Shown in pieces: positions 25,301-38,200 of a stretch of 64,000 nt of DNA; the first letter of the stretch is position 1; each line of letters opens with the position of its first letter. This DNA comes from Protonemura montana (lineage: Eukaryota > Arthropoda > Insecta > Plecoptera > Nemouridae). The stretch covers positions 19,001,076-19,065,075 of the forward strand of contig OX387604.1 of assembly GCA_947568835.1 (NCBI GenBank). The letters run 5' to 3'. A program made the translations under genes and the position numbers. The notes beneath the pieces were generated by a model. The model did not search any database and had not been told where the DNA came from. It worked only from the letters and a program-made list of their open reading frames with translations.

Positions 25301-28300
25301 GTATTGAAATGGATTGTCTGAACTGGCCAGCAAGATTGAATAAGATTTACGTCTATTTATACAGTACGTGTGTGATTTGTTTCAGGTGCGAAGTGTCTGA
25401 TCGCTTTCGGTCTAATCAACATATTGCTCGGTGTTCTGTCACTCATCTGGACTCCATTCGAGCTGTTCATGTCCGAGGTAACTCATTTAACTATTTGACA
25501 TATTACTTGAGCCACAAATATGTGGTCGATTCTCGCCGCGTGGACGGCAGACATTACACCACGTGGTCTATTTTGCAGAGGCTTCGGATGGCACCTGGAT
25601 TCCCACCCTACGAGTGGTGGAAGACCCCCCCTGACGAGGTGCTCATGAGGGTCTATGTCTTCAACGTCACTAATGGAGAAGAGTTCCTGTCTGGCCGAGA
25701 CGCCAAGCTACGGGTTCAGGAAATCGGCCCTTTCGTCTTTCTGTGAGTACGGGAACCTAATGAAATCTCTTTTCACTACTCCTTCTTATTACTTCTTCTC
25801 ACAACTCTCTGGATTTAAAAAAATCTGTGGAGCCACTAGTTACCATTTGAAACCTCGAGCTGACAGTGGCGTTCATTGAGGGGTTTACCCGAGACGCATC
25901 AAGAGCAGCCAACGAAGATACCTCACTAGTTCCCATGTGTGGAGTATGTTTCTGGTTTGCCAGCAAGTTCCTCATTGTTTTTTTTTCTTTTCTTCAGCGA
26001 AAAGTTAGTCCACACGAACGTCACCTTCCACGCAAACGGGACTATGTCTTACGTGGCTCATAGAACAGCAATCTTCTTGCCTGAAATGACGTCAGTCGGG
26101 ATGAATGAAACCCTGGTGATACCCAATCTGGCCGTGTTGGTGAGTGCAACCATTCAAAATTAATCTCGACGAATGTGTTCAGTTATAAAAATCATTTTAA
26201 ACTTTTCAAAATTACTTTGCACCATGAAACATGCACTCTACTCCTTAAAAATCGACAATACCCTAAAGTGTTGGCAAAGGCAAGACTGGCTTCATTATCG
26301 TCAAGCCAAACTCGGTTTAAGCGTGTTTTGAGGGCGGGATATTATTTTAAATCTAAGAATTTGAAAAAGTAGCGTTCATTAGATCAGACCGTATTAATCT
26401 GTAAAATAATATCACCGACTATGAGACGAGGAACTGCGAGTTTTTCTCCGTATGGTTTGCAAGCGGCAAACTGTATCTCGGCGTACTATTGAAAGCACTG
26501 ACGGACTTTCTGTGCAGGGCATGGCTTCAAAACTACACGACGCATCATTCTTTACGAAGCTGGGCTTCAACATGTTGGTGCGACGTCATGGATCCGAGCC
26601 CCTCATCTCGGCGACTGTCCATGAATACTTCTGGAACCTGACCGACCCATTAGTGCAGACTGGAAAGAAGTTGCTGCCCCAGATGGTTCCCACAGAGAAT
26701 ATGGCTGTGTTACATAGGGTAAATACAACCCTAGCAATTCTGCACTCCTCAAACATACGTAACCCCCAAGCACGACAGAACCACCCACAACCACTCTGTG
26801 ATCGACTCAGATCATTTAACCTTTGTTGAATTAACTGTTAACTAATTCCTACAGTGTTTTTGGTTGGAGTAGCAGTATCAACCTGGAAAGAAAAGGTTAC
26901 ATAAATAAATTCGATTGTGTTTAATAAAAAAATGTAGTCGCAAGTAATTTCATGCTCCCAATAGTGATTCTAAGGGAATGCAGTAATGTGCAATTAAAAA
27001 TTGTTTCGAAATCTGCAGATCTACGAAGACTTTTCGGACGAGGTGTCTGTGTTTATGGGGCCCGGCAGCGAGCAGCGGTTCTTCACAATGGACAGGTACC
27101 GCGGCTCGCAACGCTTCGGTCTCTGGGAAGACGAGCGCTGCGATACCGTGAAATTGGCTACCGAGGGGGTCACCTACCATCAACACGTCACGCGGAACGA
27201 CTCGCTACACTATTTCCGAAAGACAGTCTGCAGAGTCACGCCAGTCGTCTATGTGGGTGAGTAACCCATGTGAAAGTGATACGAACCTTGGGCAACCTTT
27301 TATTTTGCCTTTTTTCTGCAGTATCATTTTTGTTCAAATATAATGAGTCGTGAAAAAAAAGGAAACATGCATATTTATAAGAAAACAAGTGGTAGAAATC
27401 AGTGAGTGCGAGCGACGCCGGATTTAGGCGGTGGCGACCTCAGCGGACGCTTCATGAGACAGACATTTTCGATGGGAGGGGGGAGATATCACCAGTCCTA
27501 TCAAATCTTTCTGTGGTTTTCTTCTTTTGTATCGCAGTACAAAAGACCGTATGCAGACCGTGGCCCGTTCATTCATCTTTAGGTCTCATTAGCACCTATC
27601 GACTCTCCCATTCATGACACAGACACGATCAGCGGTAGTTTTATGTTAGTAGATGTTGTGTATGTAGTAGATGTTTCCTATTGACCATTAACACATACAC
27701 AAGAATAATGTTGACTTGTAAACAATCGAAGTTTTTAGTTTTTCCAAAGAATTGTGCGTTTTTAATAGAAGCCCATGTGTACAAGCAGAGAGACAAATGA
27801 ATGGTTTGGCATTCACATAGTTCACACCAAATGTCTTACGGCAGTCTGCAGTCCTAGGTCAACTCAAAACATCCACTCATTCGTCGAACAAGCTAAAAAA
27901 AAAACTTGTCGCGTTGTACCAGTCCAATCAGCACCTAAAAAATATATCTTGGGCAATAGGTTGGCCTAGGAATAACAACTTAAAAATATGATTCGAACTG
28001 CAGAAGTTACACGCATGGCATTTCTGTGTCATTATGTTGATCCCATATTGCGCCTGGCAGACCTTGGGTGGTACAACTCTCGCATGGCATGGCGCACGTG
28101 AGCTTCCAAACGACCGATCAAATATTAAAATTATTTCAATCAAACCATCTACAAATAAGACGAGAAAAAGTTGAAACAGTTGGAGCCATGCCAAGAAGGC
28201 CCACTTTATTTGCGCGCAGAGTGAACCAAATACCAGTATTGCTTTAAGTGCATTAGTCCATTTACTTCTATTTCATAATAAGTAATTTACGAACGTACAT

Positions 28301-31300
28301 TTTCTCCCCCAATGATCTGTTTAACATTGAGCTGGTAAGGATAGCTCTTGGTCGAATCTCCTGTATATCGGAACAAACGCTAAAAAACCGTCCTAGTAAA
28401 GACATCCCGAGCGACGAAGCAATAGTTCGTGTCATCGAGCAGATTATTCTTCGTGTACCTACCATTAGTCATCAATAGCCATGAACAACTGTTAGTGTTA
28501 CCTCACAATGTACTTTCTTACTTCTAACTATGTATCGTTAGAACGGCAAACTTAATCGTTATTGCGGAACGTAAAGAAAGTGTAAGGTTGTCAGAAAGTG
28601 TCAGAATTGATGACCTGCAGTTGCACACTGGCACTTTATCGAAGTACAAAACTGGATTAATTAACGATGAGCAAGAACGACTGAATAAGGAAAAAAAAAG
28701 TAGGATTAGTCGAAAAGTGATTGCCAGTAAAATAAATTCGGAGACGTTAATTGTTTCACTTAAACCTTTGAAACAATTTGCGATTCTCCGTTTCCTCATT
28801 TTTACCAGTGGCCAGGGGCACGAGTCAACTAGTAAAACTAAAATGTAACACTTGCTCGACTTTGGCTCGGTAATCACATAAACTATCTAATAATAGGTGG
28901 AAATCAGCCACTGTTTATTATTTGTCAAGAAATCGGGGGCGAACTAAAACCTCGGAGAGTCCTTGCTGTATTGATTGATTTGTGGTGTTTAACGACGCAC
29001 TGTTTTTACAACTGGCCCTGCGGCACTGGTATAATGGCGTCGGTGAATGAGAGGATGATGATGATAAAGCTAACCTAGCCTAGAAGGGAGGAGGGGAAAC
29101 CCGGTGCCGGCACGTAGCCTACTCCTGTCGAAGAGCACCAAGGGGACCACCGGTTTAACGTCCCGTCCGATGGACGGTACAACTCGAACAGCGGGATTCC
29201 TCCACAAATCCATGCCGTCGAGAAGTTGATAAGCAAGGCGAATGAAGTTGCTGTACAAACTTTCATCCCTCCAACCTCTCTCCCGAACAGAACTGGTTAT
29301 GTGTATGATAATCACTAATCCAATACTTGACTCAGCGCAGTGTTGCTTAACTTCAGTGATCTCATGAGAACTGGTGTTTCTAGCATGCTAAACCGTTCGG
29401 TCTCCCTGCTGTACCTGAGGCAGTCTTAAGAAAGTAATGAGTCCTTGCTGTACCTGAGACAGTCTTAAACAAGCAGGTACCGAAATGTGGAGGTAAATTA
29501 AAAGTTTTAGAGTCAGCACCGATACCTGAATTCTGATATCACAAAAAAAACGACGTAACCCAATTTCTAGCCGACTTTAGAAGTAAAGTTACCGGTGCGG
29601 TGTTCACCTGGATTACGTGTACCCACACATCATGCGATTCATGCGATCTGACTTGAATTAATTCCCTCGTAGCTGACGTTGTCCAGTGTGGGCTGACTGC
29701 CTTCCGCTTTGAGCTGCCCAACAGCACCTTCCATCGCTTCGCCAACGACTGCTTCTCCCTACCGGGAGTCCCAGAACTTCCATCAGGCGTCTCCGACGTC
29801 TCGCCATGCTACTTCGGTAATACCACAATCTAATTACTTATGTTTGCCATCTACATTCGCACTATTTACCTGTTTTTAGACAGAATCGATAACATGCGAT
29901 TCTCCACTGCGTATTTCCGTGCAACTAGGCTTTGTTTGTACACGGACTTACATTTGGATGGATTATTTCACCGTCTGCAAATTGCATGACTATTTTATTT
30001 CATTGTGTCACGGTTTTGTGCCTCTGTGCTGACCTATGCTGATCTGTGCTGACGATGTTTAGACTTCCCTATCGCGGCGTCGATGCCACACTTCCTTGGC
30101 GGGGACGCCAGCCTCATTGATGGCGTCGACGGCGTCTTTCCTGACCAAGAAAAGCACGGGTCTTATGTGATCGTCGAACCGGTAAACAATCCTTTTATCT
30201 GCATTTTATTTGTATTTATTTTCTTTATTTACAACAGACCAGTGGTCGCTGAATCGAGGATCAATAATAATTTGTGTATTTGCAGACGTCTGGAGTTCCA
30301 ATGGAGAGCCGAGCTCGAAGTCAATCTAATCTAGTGGTGCGTCCTCTGGTTGGCTTTGGCAGCCAGCTCGGTCGCTTTTCAGGGCTCATCTTGCCAATGT
30401 TCTGGGTTGAATACGTAAGTCCAACTTCATTCAGTATGCATGCTTGCCTTTCCTCGTCGTCTCGCTTTGCAGATTTTAAAGATTGTCGCTAACCTACGGT
30501 GGTTTAGGCACTGGGTATTTCTAGGACAGGGATTCCTCGCACGAATATGCCTAACACGTGCTCAGTCGCTGACGCACTAAGCTTCATAATGAGATTATTC
30601 GCAGCATGACTTGGCACGCTTTACATTGTTGGATGTTGAGTGCCCAAGGAACGCTGTCTGCTCTTTGCTGTCTGCACTGCGCTGTCTGCTTATGTAGCAG
30701 GTTTTCCTGCTCTGGTGGCTTGTTTCAAGGTTCTCTCGACAGTTAATCTTTCTCTGTTACTTATCATAACAAAATCGACATCCTGGATAATATCACGAGG
30801 AGTTCGTTATCTGGAAAAAATTGTCAGTGAGTCGTGCTAAGTCAGCGTTACATCTCACAAATCGTATACTAACTGCAACAAAAAGATAGTAATTTTGTCC
30901 GCGCTCACCCACGTCTTCATTTTGAGGGCCATCCCATTTAAGAGTTGTTTCCTTATTACAATGCAAATATTTACTTATCAATATTGAATTCATTCACTTT
31001 TCCTTCTTACCGCAAAATCTCTGCCGCCGAAAGCTAAGTGCGTTAACAATATTACTTAATAATCTCGCGATCTTCTGAGTTAACGAATTTTCCGGGATAA
31101 CTGGGTGCAATCCCGATAATCTTAAGTTCGATTTTCTTCCTTGCTGACTTTCTTGTCCCTTCAAGTGCCTAACCGGACCTCCCTACGTCCATGGGAAATG
31201 TGAAGCACACTTTGGTTCAGAACCTGGAGTAATTATTTCCCTCGTAAACATGTAGTACAGTTAAACTCTGGCAAACACTTAACAGTGACCTAAAGGAGTC

Positions 31301-33259
31301 TAATAATCTTGTCAAATATACTAATAATTAGTTGATCGTTGGCCGTCGAAGACTCGTGCCATGTGTTTTGCCTTGCACCATGATAACAGCATACTAACTT
31401 GATATCCAGAAGGTGAAGGTAGCTGCTACTCAACAATTTCTTCAGGTATTTCGATGTTCTTACTTCGCCCATCCCGTCTCAGCGCAAATGCAAGAAGACC
31501 TCTGGCGTTTTACGAGGGAGGCCATGGACTTTTGGAGAAATCTGGGCAAAGCAAATTATTCTGAAAGTTACATGAAATATCAGGAAGTTGACTTTTATGC
31601 TCTTCGTTCGTTTTGGCGTTTCATTTTTAAGGTTATTAACCTAATCATTCTTTACTTGATGTTGGTAAATGCAGTTTCTGTATGGCAACTACCAATCGGT
31701 CGACTAATTTTTTCCACAAACATCTATCCTCACAACTGGAACGGTACTTTAATTCCTCATTTTGCTTTCGACCACTGGCTTAGCGATACATCATGTACCG
31801 ACAACTCATTTGCACTAAAAATAACAAACTAACATTCTAACAAACTAACAAATTCTTTTCCACAACAACTACATTTAAAGTTTTAACTTGCCAATTTAGG
31901 GAAACAAAGCTGGGCCTCATTTTCCTTTAGTTTTAAGTTTTTCTGTTAAACTTAAAGACCAAGAGTTTCTTACTGTTTAGTACCAAGTCATTTTTTACAC
32001 TCCAATTTTCCTTCTGAGCGACTAGTAATTGACCAGTTATCACCATTTCCCGTGCTTCCCCATAATATGCTAAGTGTTTGTTGTCATCCGCAAATGCTAT
32101 ATCAGCCGCCAGGATTAACGTAAATTATCGATAATTATAAATAATGTAGGGGATATCATTGCTCCCTCTGGGATTCCTGTAGCGTTACGTTAACCGAGTT
32201 CACCAAATTACATTTGGATGATTGATTTTTTTAATCTGCCTTCTATTGCTAAGGGACGATAGAACACTATTGCTTACAACCCCGCAAAGGCCAATGCTAT
32301 GTAATTTTTCTAGCAGCATCCTGAGGTGAACCATGTCTAAAGCGATAGAATAAACCACGTTGATGTTTATCTGACGACATCAAATACATATTTCACTAAC
32401 AAAATTAGCTACCTCGTATGATGTAGACCGTTTCTTCCGGAATCCATGTGGCAATCACCGAGTAACCCGTTGTCTCTAAATTTTCAATTAATTTATTACC
32501 TGTTACTGACGAATGTTCAAAAACCTTTGAAGCAACTGACCGGAAAGCCAACTACCGGTAGTTGCTTATTTCCTTTGATCGATCGTTTTATGTACTGGAC
32601 TGATTACGGAGAATTTTAGTGCCTCGTGGTAGACTCTTAGCATGAGGGTCAAGTTTGGGCTTCCCCGGCCCCAACCCAACGCTAATGTGCTCATCAAAGG
32701 AACAGCTCTATTTTGAGATAATTACCATTTCCAAGGACTTTTCTATAGGACCACAGTTTCCTTGATTTCTTTTACGTTCTATTTTTGGGGCCTTCGCTGG
32801 GTCTTTGAAATCCTACCTTTGATTGAAAAAAAAAGTAAATCTAGTTCCATTGGCACATTTATAGGCATAAACATTAGCACATAAATAAGTACATTTAAGG
32901 CATATCCATTGGCATAGACAGAAGAAGTCGCGTTTCGACTGAATTCCGAGCTGACGGATTCGCCATTGATTGATAACGAACTGCTAACGAATTGTGAGAC
33001 GTTGTTACAGAACCAAGTGGGTCTTCCGTGGTACGTGCTATCTTTGATGTACTTCACCGTGAAGCTGCTCCCAGCTGTGCAGTCCTGGTTAAGCTCTCTG
33101 CACCTGCTGGCTGGTCTTTGCATGATCGTGGCTGGATCCCTCATCTTCGCAGCGCGTCTTGACAAACGAGCTCAGCATTACAGTTCTCTTGATCTTACAC
33201 CGTCCTTAGTGTCAACTGTCTCCACTGTATCGACTGTCTCGAATGAATCAGATTGTTGA
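19332..33259 (+). CDS. Gene B: CD36/class B scavenger receptor, ten exons, about 572 aa
   Basis: Exons: 19332-19572, 25386-25477, 25579-25742, 25998-26139, 26518-26718, 27019-27256, 29673-29816, 30063-30181, 30286-30414, 33011-33259. All borders are GT..AG and all phases match. The family is two-span receptors for lipids, lipoproteins or lysosomal enzymes. Seen: an 80-residue basic N-tail ending GRRRRRRNFG, TM1 (about 84-102, CLIAFGLINILLGVLSLIW), family marks VYVFNVTNGEEFL, EIGPFVF, TVHEYFWNLTDPL, CDTV, VCRV, MPHFLGGD and LILPMFWVEY, TM2 (about 517-538) and a 34-residue tail with VSTVSTVSTVSN. N-glycosylation motifs are frequent. The ectodomain lacks the C-x-C pair partner found in C and D. 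Exon 1 is inferred: its ATG is the first after an in-frame stop, its donor TTTTG/gtgagt is phase 1 as exon 2 needs, and its start resembles gene C's. Subtype and ligand are unknown. Confidence 0.88.
21355..21690. repeat. 13-bp minisatellite with a 142-bp higher-order period
   Basis: Units of TTCCTTGCATTGG. The distinctive pair TGGATCCTTGAATTGGATCC occurs at 21361 and again at 21503, followed by the same order of variants, so a block of about eleven units was duplicated as a whole. Confidence 0.85.
22090..22410. repeat. Two short tandem repeats (CTGTCCATG; CCACAGTAATACAGGA)
   Basis: 22120-22195 has about eight copies of the 9-bp CTGTCCATG. After a gap, 22283-22405 has variable copies of CACAGTAATACAGGA(ACAGGAC). 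Confidence 0.8.
22574..22740 (+). repeat. G-rich 7/14-bp repeat (GGGGCAT/GGGGCAC)
   Basis: About 22 runs of 3-4 G at intervals of about 7 bp on the plus strand. The pattern meets the usual G-quadruplex rule (four or more G-runs with short loops) many times over. Confidence 0.85.
24450..24895 (+). mobile_element. Full-length 5S-derived SINE (gene B intron 1)
   Basis: 5S-like head (GTAAAACCACCGAAGTTAAG, GTATTGGATATGTGAC), a middle with TTCGGAAGGGACGTTAAGCC and GTGCTATTTGACAGGAGTA, and a 3' end ACGCCATTAGACCAGTGCCG ... GTCGTTAAACTCCAAT. About 450 bp. Same family as the copies at 28970, 38341 and 42604. Confidence 0.85.
28968..29405 (-). mobile_element. Full-length 5S-derived SINE (gene B intron 6)
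   Basis: Reverse-strand copy. It begins (3' end) TTGATTGATTTGTGGTGTTT and ends with the 5S-like head GATCTCATGAGAACTGGTGT ... AAACCGTTCGG. It lies in the intron between exons 6 and 7, 268 bp before exon 7. Confidence 0.85.
31880..32640 (-). pseudogene. Degraded LINE (non-LTR) reverse transcriptase fragment in gene B intron 9
   Basis: Read on the minus strand from about 32600 downward, ordered but frame-shifted reverse-transcriptase blocks appear: ASKVFEHSSVTGNKLIENL (32460-32560), GFRKKRSTSYEVA (about 32405-32450), ALDMVHLRMLLEKLHSIGLC (about 32280-32340), GIPEGAMISPTLFIIID (about 32125-32175), AFADDN (about 32080-32100, the catalytic ADD box) and WSVKNDLVLNSKKLLVFKF (about 31950-32010). Their order matches non-LTR reverse transcriptases. 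Stops and frame changes between blocks show it is dead. The clade cannot be told from these pieces. Confidence 0.75.
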
Positions 33260-34480
33260 CATTTATCGTAGCTTAGTTCTCTGTGTTTAAAAAGAAATCC
33301 ACCAAAGTCTGTGCAGGTTGGTGAAGCCTTAATGTGGCCTAGTTCCTTGCACTGTTGTTTTAGCTTTATATTTATTCCTAATGTAAATAATGATGGTTGT
33401 CCGATGGGAGGCGAGATGTGCCTGTCAGGCTGTAGGTCTTCAAATATTCCCTCCATCTCTAGTTTCGGACACTCAAGTGTATATACTGTGCGCCACTGCA
33501 TACGAAAAAAGAGTTTTATATTATTTCTTGCTGTTATTTGTTTTATTTTATTTTTAGTTGCATTGAGTCCTTTTCCTGTGTGTAAATCCCATCACTAACT
33601 TTGCAAAATTGACAAAGATAGCGTTTTAATTTTTCTGCCGCTCTGTGTGGAGAGGCTATACAACTTATAATTTAAATAATGCTCAATTCCGACTGACAAA
33701 AATCCAGGTCCCATTTAATTATGTATTCGTTTATTTATTTAGTTATCTTTGGTTGATTTCTTATTTATTTGTTCTCATTACTATCTATCTATTTGTTTCC
33801 TTTACTTAACAACCCTGAAGCTTAGAGCCTGAAGTCTTGGACGCCGTCTTCCACACACTGGTGTAGAGGAGGAGGAGGGAGGGGGGGGGGGAAGTCCCCG
33901 AATCTGGTCCACGACTCAGACAAAATAAGGGGGAAAAATGGAAAATTGTCCTAAAAAAAGCACGGGTAACATCCAACCTAGTATGCCCTATTCACACATC
34001 GCTTTGCACTCATATTGTCGGTGACAATTACTATACCCTCTTTCAAAGGGATGTCCTCACGAATGCAATTCTTGCTTCTTTGTGTGATTATTACCGACGT
34101 CACGAGAGCAGCTAAGTTTTCGTTTCAGCATGGGACCAATCACTCGCTTGGTCCACTATCATTGAAGGTAACACTTTGCCTGTACTCAGCAGTAGCAGAT
34201 TTGATAACAATGGCATTCCCTGCATTCGCTCAGCCAGTTCTTGAGATCGCGCCATCTACGCGTCTCCAAACAACACGTGCATTCAAGTCTCCGCTGCAAG
34301 AACGCGACTAATTAAGATCCTACTAAACAAAAAAAACCGTCAAAAGCTTGCAAAATCCATTCTTTATTGCATGATAGAACTAAGGATAGAACCAATTACA
34401 AATCCTATATTATGAGCTACCCTTCACACCTTGAAGCATTTAACTTATCCCAAGGAAGAGGTTGCAAAAACTCTTATATC
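33260..34480. other. Gap between convergent genes B and C
   Basis: Holds the 3' UTR of gene B and probably that of gene C. A purine/G-rich patch lies at about 33863-33893. The frame at 34015-34311 includes a hydrophobic MQFLLLCVIITDVTRA segment but has no homologous domain. Confidence 0.45.
34363..34368 (-). promoter_or_regulatory. Candidate polyadenylation signal of gene C
   Basis: AATAAA on the minus strand, about 920 bp past the gene C stop. Its position is plausible for a 3' UTR that would include the 52-bp and 11-bp repeats, but this is unproven. Confidence 0.3.
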
Positions 34481-34489
34481 TGTAATCTT

Positions 34490-35112
34490 ACATTTCACTA
34501 GCAAGACAAGGCAATCGAAGTAATCTTGCAATCCTTGACAAGATAAGGTCTCTTCAGTACATACAAGCCAAGTAATCTTGCAATCCTTGACAAGTCAAAG
34601 TAGCTTCAGTACAGACAAGCCAAGTAATCTTGCAATCCTTGACAAGACAAAGTAGCTTCAGTACAGACAAGCCAAGGAATCTTTCAATCCTTGACAAGAC
34701 AAAGTAGCTTCAGTACATACAAGCCAAGTAATCTTGCAATCCTTGATAAGACAAAGTAGCTTCAGTACAGACAAGCCAAGTAGTCTTGCAATCCTTGACA
34801 AGACAAAGTAGCTTCAGTACATACAAGCCAAATAATCTTGCAATCCTTGACAAGACAAAGTAGCTTCAGTATATACAAGCCAAGTAATCTTGCAATCCTT
34901 GACAAGACAAAGTAGCTTCAGTACAAACAAGCCAAGTAATCTTGCAATCCTTGAAAAGTCAACGTAGCTTCAGTACAGACAAGCCAAGTAATCTTGCAAT
35001 CCTTGAAAAGTCAAAGTAGCTTCAGTACAGACAAGCCAAGTAATCTTGCAATCCTTGAAAAGTCAAAGTAGCTTCAGTACAGACAAGCCAAGTAATCTTG
35101 CAATCCTTGACA
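34490..35112. repeat. 52-bp minisatellite, about 12 copies
   Basis: Each unit contains AAGCCAAGTAATCTTGCAAT, then CCTTGACAAG, then AAAGTAGCTTCAGTACAGAC. Identity between units is high. It may lie in the 3' UTR of gene C. Confidence 0.92.
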
Positions 35113-35215
35113 ATTCCAGGTGCCGACCTGGTGCCGACCTGGTGCCGACCTGGTGCCGACCTGGTGCCGACCTGGTTCCTACCTGGTTCCAACCTGGTGC
35201 CGACCTGGTCTCTGT
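35113..35215. repeat. 11-bp repeat (GTGCCGACCTG), about 8-9 copies
   Basis: Follows directly on the 52-bp array and ends about 80 bp beyond the gene C stop codon. Variants are TTCCTACCTG and TTCCAACCTG. Confidence 0.9.
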
Positions 35216-35290
35216 TAAAAAAAAAATTTTTCACCCACGTATCGCTTCGTATCGTTGGCTATGGAATGGTGTGGGGGGTTGTACCATCCG

Positions 35291-38200
35291 CTACGAACTG
35301 GCCGCGTTACATGGGTCTTTACGCGTAACGGCCGAATAGGCGCCCTTGCGCTGCGCTGCGCAGGCTAGACTATGGGCGGCTGCGCCGAGCAAGATGAGCC
35401 CAGTCAGACCTGCGCCGATTATCGCTACGTGCTGCAGTGCAGGCGCGAAGTCCACCAGCAGGTGAAGCAGGCTGTGGAGGAAGTCGGGCAGTTCGTCCAT
35501 GCTCTGTAGGCAATATAACAATCTCATCAACGCACATCCACTTTGTTGACAAGACATAAGTCTCTTTTTTATCTAGATTAATACATCTTTATTAAGATAG
35601 ACACATTATTTGAGCAATATCTGTGTGCGTCTTAAACTGCGAATCAGACACTTATGCTGGATCTAAACTGGAAAAATGTGCGACCGAACAAGGATTCGAA
35701 CCCGGGATCTCCCAATTTGAGCTATCCGGGCACACAGATTCCAGTTTTGCAGGGTGGAGTAAGGGATCCCCGCAAGGGGGCCCCTTGTTTTCTGATACAG
35801 AGATGGTTATCCAATGAGACACGTCTTCCCTTTTAAAACATTGCCTAGATGCTTCTGTTAAAAGTTTAATGGCGTAGAGTATGATCTTGACAATACTGTT
35901 TTGAAAGGGTCATCTTTGGTAGAAGGTAGGTATAGCATGATCGTGCAAGTTAATTAATGTCATTTCTTTTGCCCACAGGACAAATTCCTTGCCGGTAATG
36001 GGCCAGATGTGGCTTTTCTTACCAGATCAACCCAGAATATTGGCACCACCAAATTGTTGAAAGGTGCAACCAACGGATTGTACTTGGTCTTCTTGACAAC
36101 AATGTTGATTTGCACCCGCGAATGCACCTCGAGAGGAATCCCGAAATCCTGTAGGAGGGAAACTTTGTTAGTTTGTTTTCCAAGAGCCTGCCAGTCTTCA
36201 CAAGGTCGCAACTCTCAAGTTCAAGCAACAACTACAAAATGAGAGTCCAAGCGAAATAAAAAAGTATGCAAGATCAGAGAAAACATAGTGAATATCTACA
36301 TTCATGCATAGCATGCTATCGCACAGACTTACATTTGGGATTCATTTGATTATGAGAGAGAATTTTATGTCATTAATGTTAATTTGAACGAGCCTAATTT
36401 AAAAAAGCCGTGATTTCCAACGGTCATTTTATGGACTTGACGGTTCCGACATGTTATTCAAAACTGTCTATAGAACCAAGATAGCAGGAACGAAATATGC
36501 CAGGTAAGCAAGGTTACCTATGTGTCCTGTCTAGCGTGCTTCTTCTAGGATGTATCACGGTCATGTCGCACACATCAAATGAGTATCTTAGCAAGCGTCA
36601 GGTATTGGAGTAGGTCAGTATTTGAACATGCAAAGAACAATAGTCCATTTCGCGCATGCAACTGTCGAGTGGCAATCCATTCTAATCAGCGTGTATTTGC
36701 AAGCTTGAGTCATTCTCAGAAACCCTTGTTCCGATATTTTAGAAAGTTATTGCTTTTTAAATAATTATTTAAATCGACCGAAGCAAAATTTTAAAGGTGG
36801 TCAATTGAACCAATGGTCAATTGTGGTCAACAGTGCTCAGTTGCAAAAGTGGTTTGCACATACTCAAACAAGATAATAATCTGGTCGCACTGTTTGTTGG
36901 GAGTGGCTTGTTCCTAGCGTCCACGTAACTTCTTTGCCCCATCACAGATGATACGGTTGGTAAGCCCTGGAATGTAAGTACATTCATGTTTCAAATAAAA
37001 GGCACAGTATAGCACGTACCGGCTGTATTGCGACCCTAGTCTCATGCTCCTCTCGATCAGGGTGCAATCCTTCGATAGCCTCGATCAACATCGGATCTGC
37101 GTCGAGGAAATGGGGTAGCGAAACTGCAGCCGGAAAATCTGCAAAAACATCAGCAGTTTTCTTAGACTTTTGAAAATTACTAGAAAGAAGTCGATGAAAT
37201 TTGTTTTCGATATAGCTGGTCTCTTGGGATAAACAGTACTAAAGGACTTGAATGATTAAGATTACCTTTCCTGTTTGAAATATTTCCTGTCTTCGTAGGG
37301 AAGATAAAAGCTGTGTATCAACAAAAGCAGGCGCTGCATGAGAATCTCGTCGATTCTCATTTCATTTCAGATGATTACTCTTTCATGGTTACTACTAACC
37401 ACAAAAAAGCTGATTAAATGATTATTTACACAACTCATGAAAACGTGTTGATGTTAATTATCCTCTTACTTTGTTACCGTATACTTTTGAAGTACCTTCG
37501 AAAATTCGAAAAATTCGAATTAATTGCGAAAAATCCATTTATTCGAAGATCGGGCATCATATCAAAGTTAATTGACGGTCTTGCAAGATGACCCTTAAAA
37601 GTATACACGATTCTAACAATTGTTGGTTTCTCCGAGGTGCTGAGTGGTTTAATGCTGGTAGGTAGTGAGAGGCGAATAGCAGGGGCGAATGCCCAATAAT
37701 TACTGTTTCAACTGACCAAATTAGCCTCGTTAAACTTGTCCCACGCGGGGGAAGTCGATTGCCAACGCCAAGAACAGCTAATTATAAATTACCTGCATCG
37801 AGTCGAAAGTGAAGGTCCCAAATGGCAGCATCGAATAATGTATTAGACGAGAAATCACTGTTTGAGATTAAGATTACGTCAAGGCTACTTGACCCATGAC
37901 TACTATACTTATGCCACATGCTAACAACATTTTTTACAAAGCAAACCAGAAACCCGAGAAATGTTATCTTTATTTAGTGGCCAGAAGGAAAATAAAGTAT
38001 AAACAACGGCTTAGTTATTTTTTTCGTTTTTGTCCAACATAACGGATTTATAGAAGAAAAATTTTGAGCGCAAAGGAAATTAAATTCGATTCACCAAATT
38101 GGCCATTGAATTGTGTTCTTCCACTTGTTTTCTCAGTACCTTCCAAACGGCATATCACACGTGAAGTCACGTACATGTCATGTCACTTTTCATGATTTTC

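Larger units (their letters stand above)
19573..25385 (+). other. Gene B intron 1 (inferred)
   Basis: Long intron bounded by G/gtgagt and tttcag/GT. It holds several minisatellites and one full SINE, listed separately. A TAGCCCAAACTAGC-like degenerate repeat covers about 20636-20790. No other exon was recognised. Confidence 0.65.

Noticed and set aside
31413..31832. 139-residue frame in gene B intron 9
   Set aside because: Composition is somewhat protein-like, but I recognise no domain; the frame begins upstream of any plausible start context and lies beside a dead retroelement.
32918..33010. A longer gene B last exon starting at 32918 (TEEVAFRLNSELTDS...)
   Set aside because: The frame is open and phase fits, but the acceptor ttgttacag at 33010 gives NQVGLPW, which aligns directly with the last-exon starts of A, C and D. 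It remains a possible alternative.
34015..34311. Possible small secreted protein (MQFLLLCVIITDVTRA)
   Set aside because: Only a hydrophobic start; no domain, no relative and no supported splicing in the gap between two converging genes.
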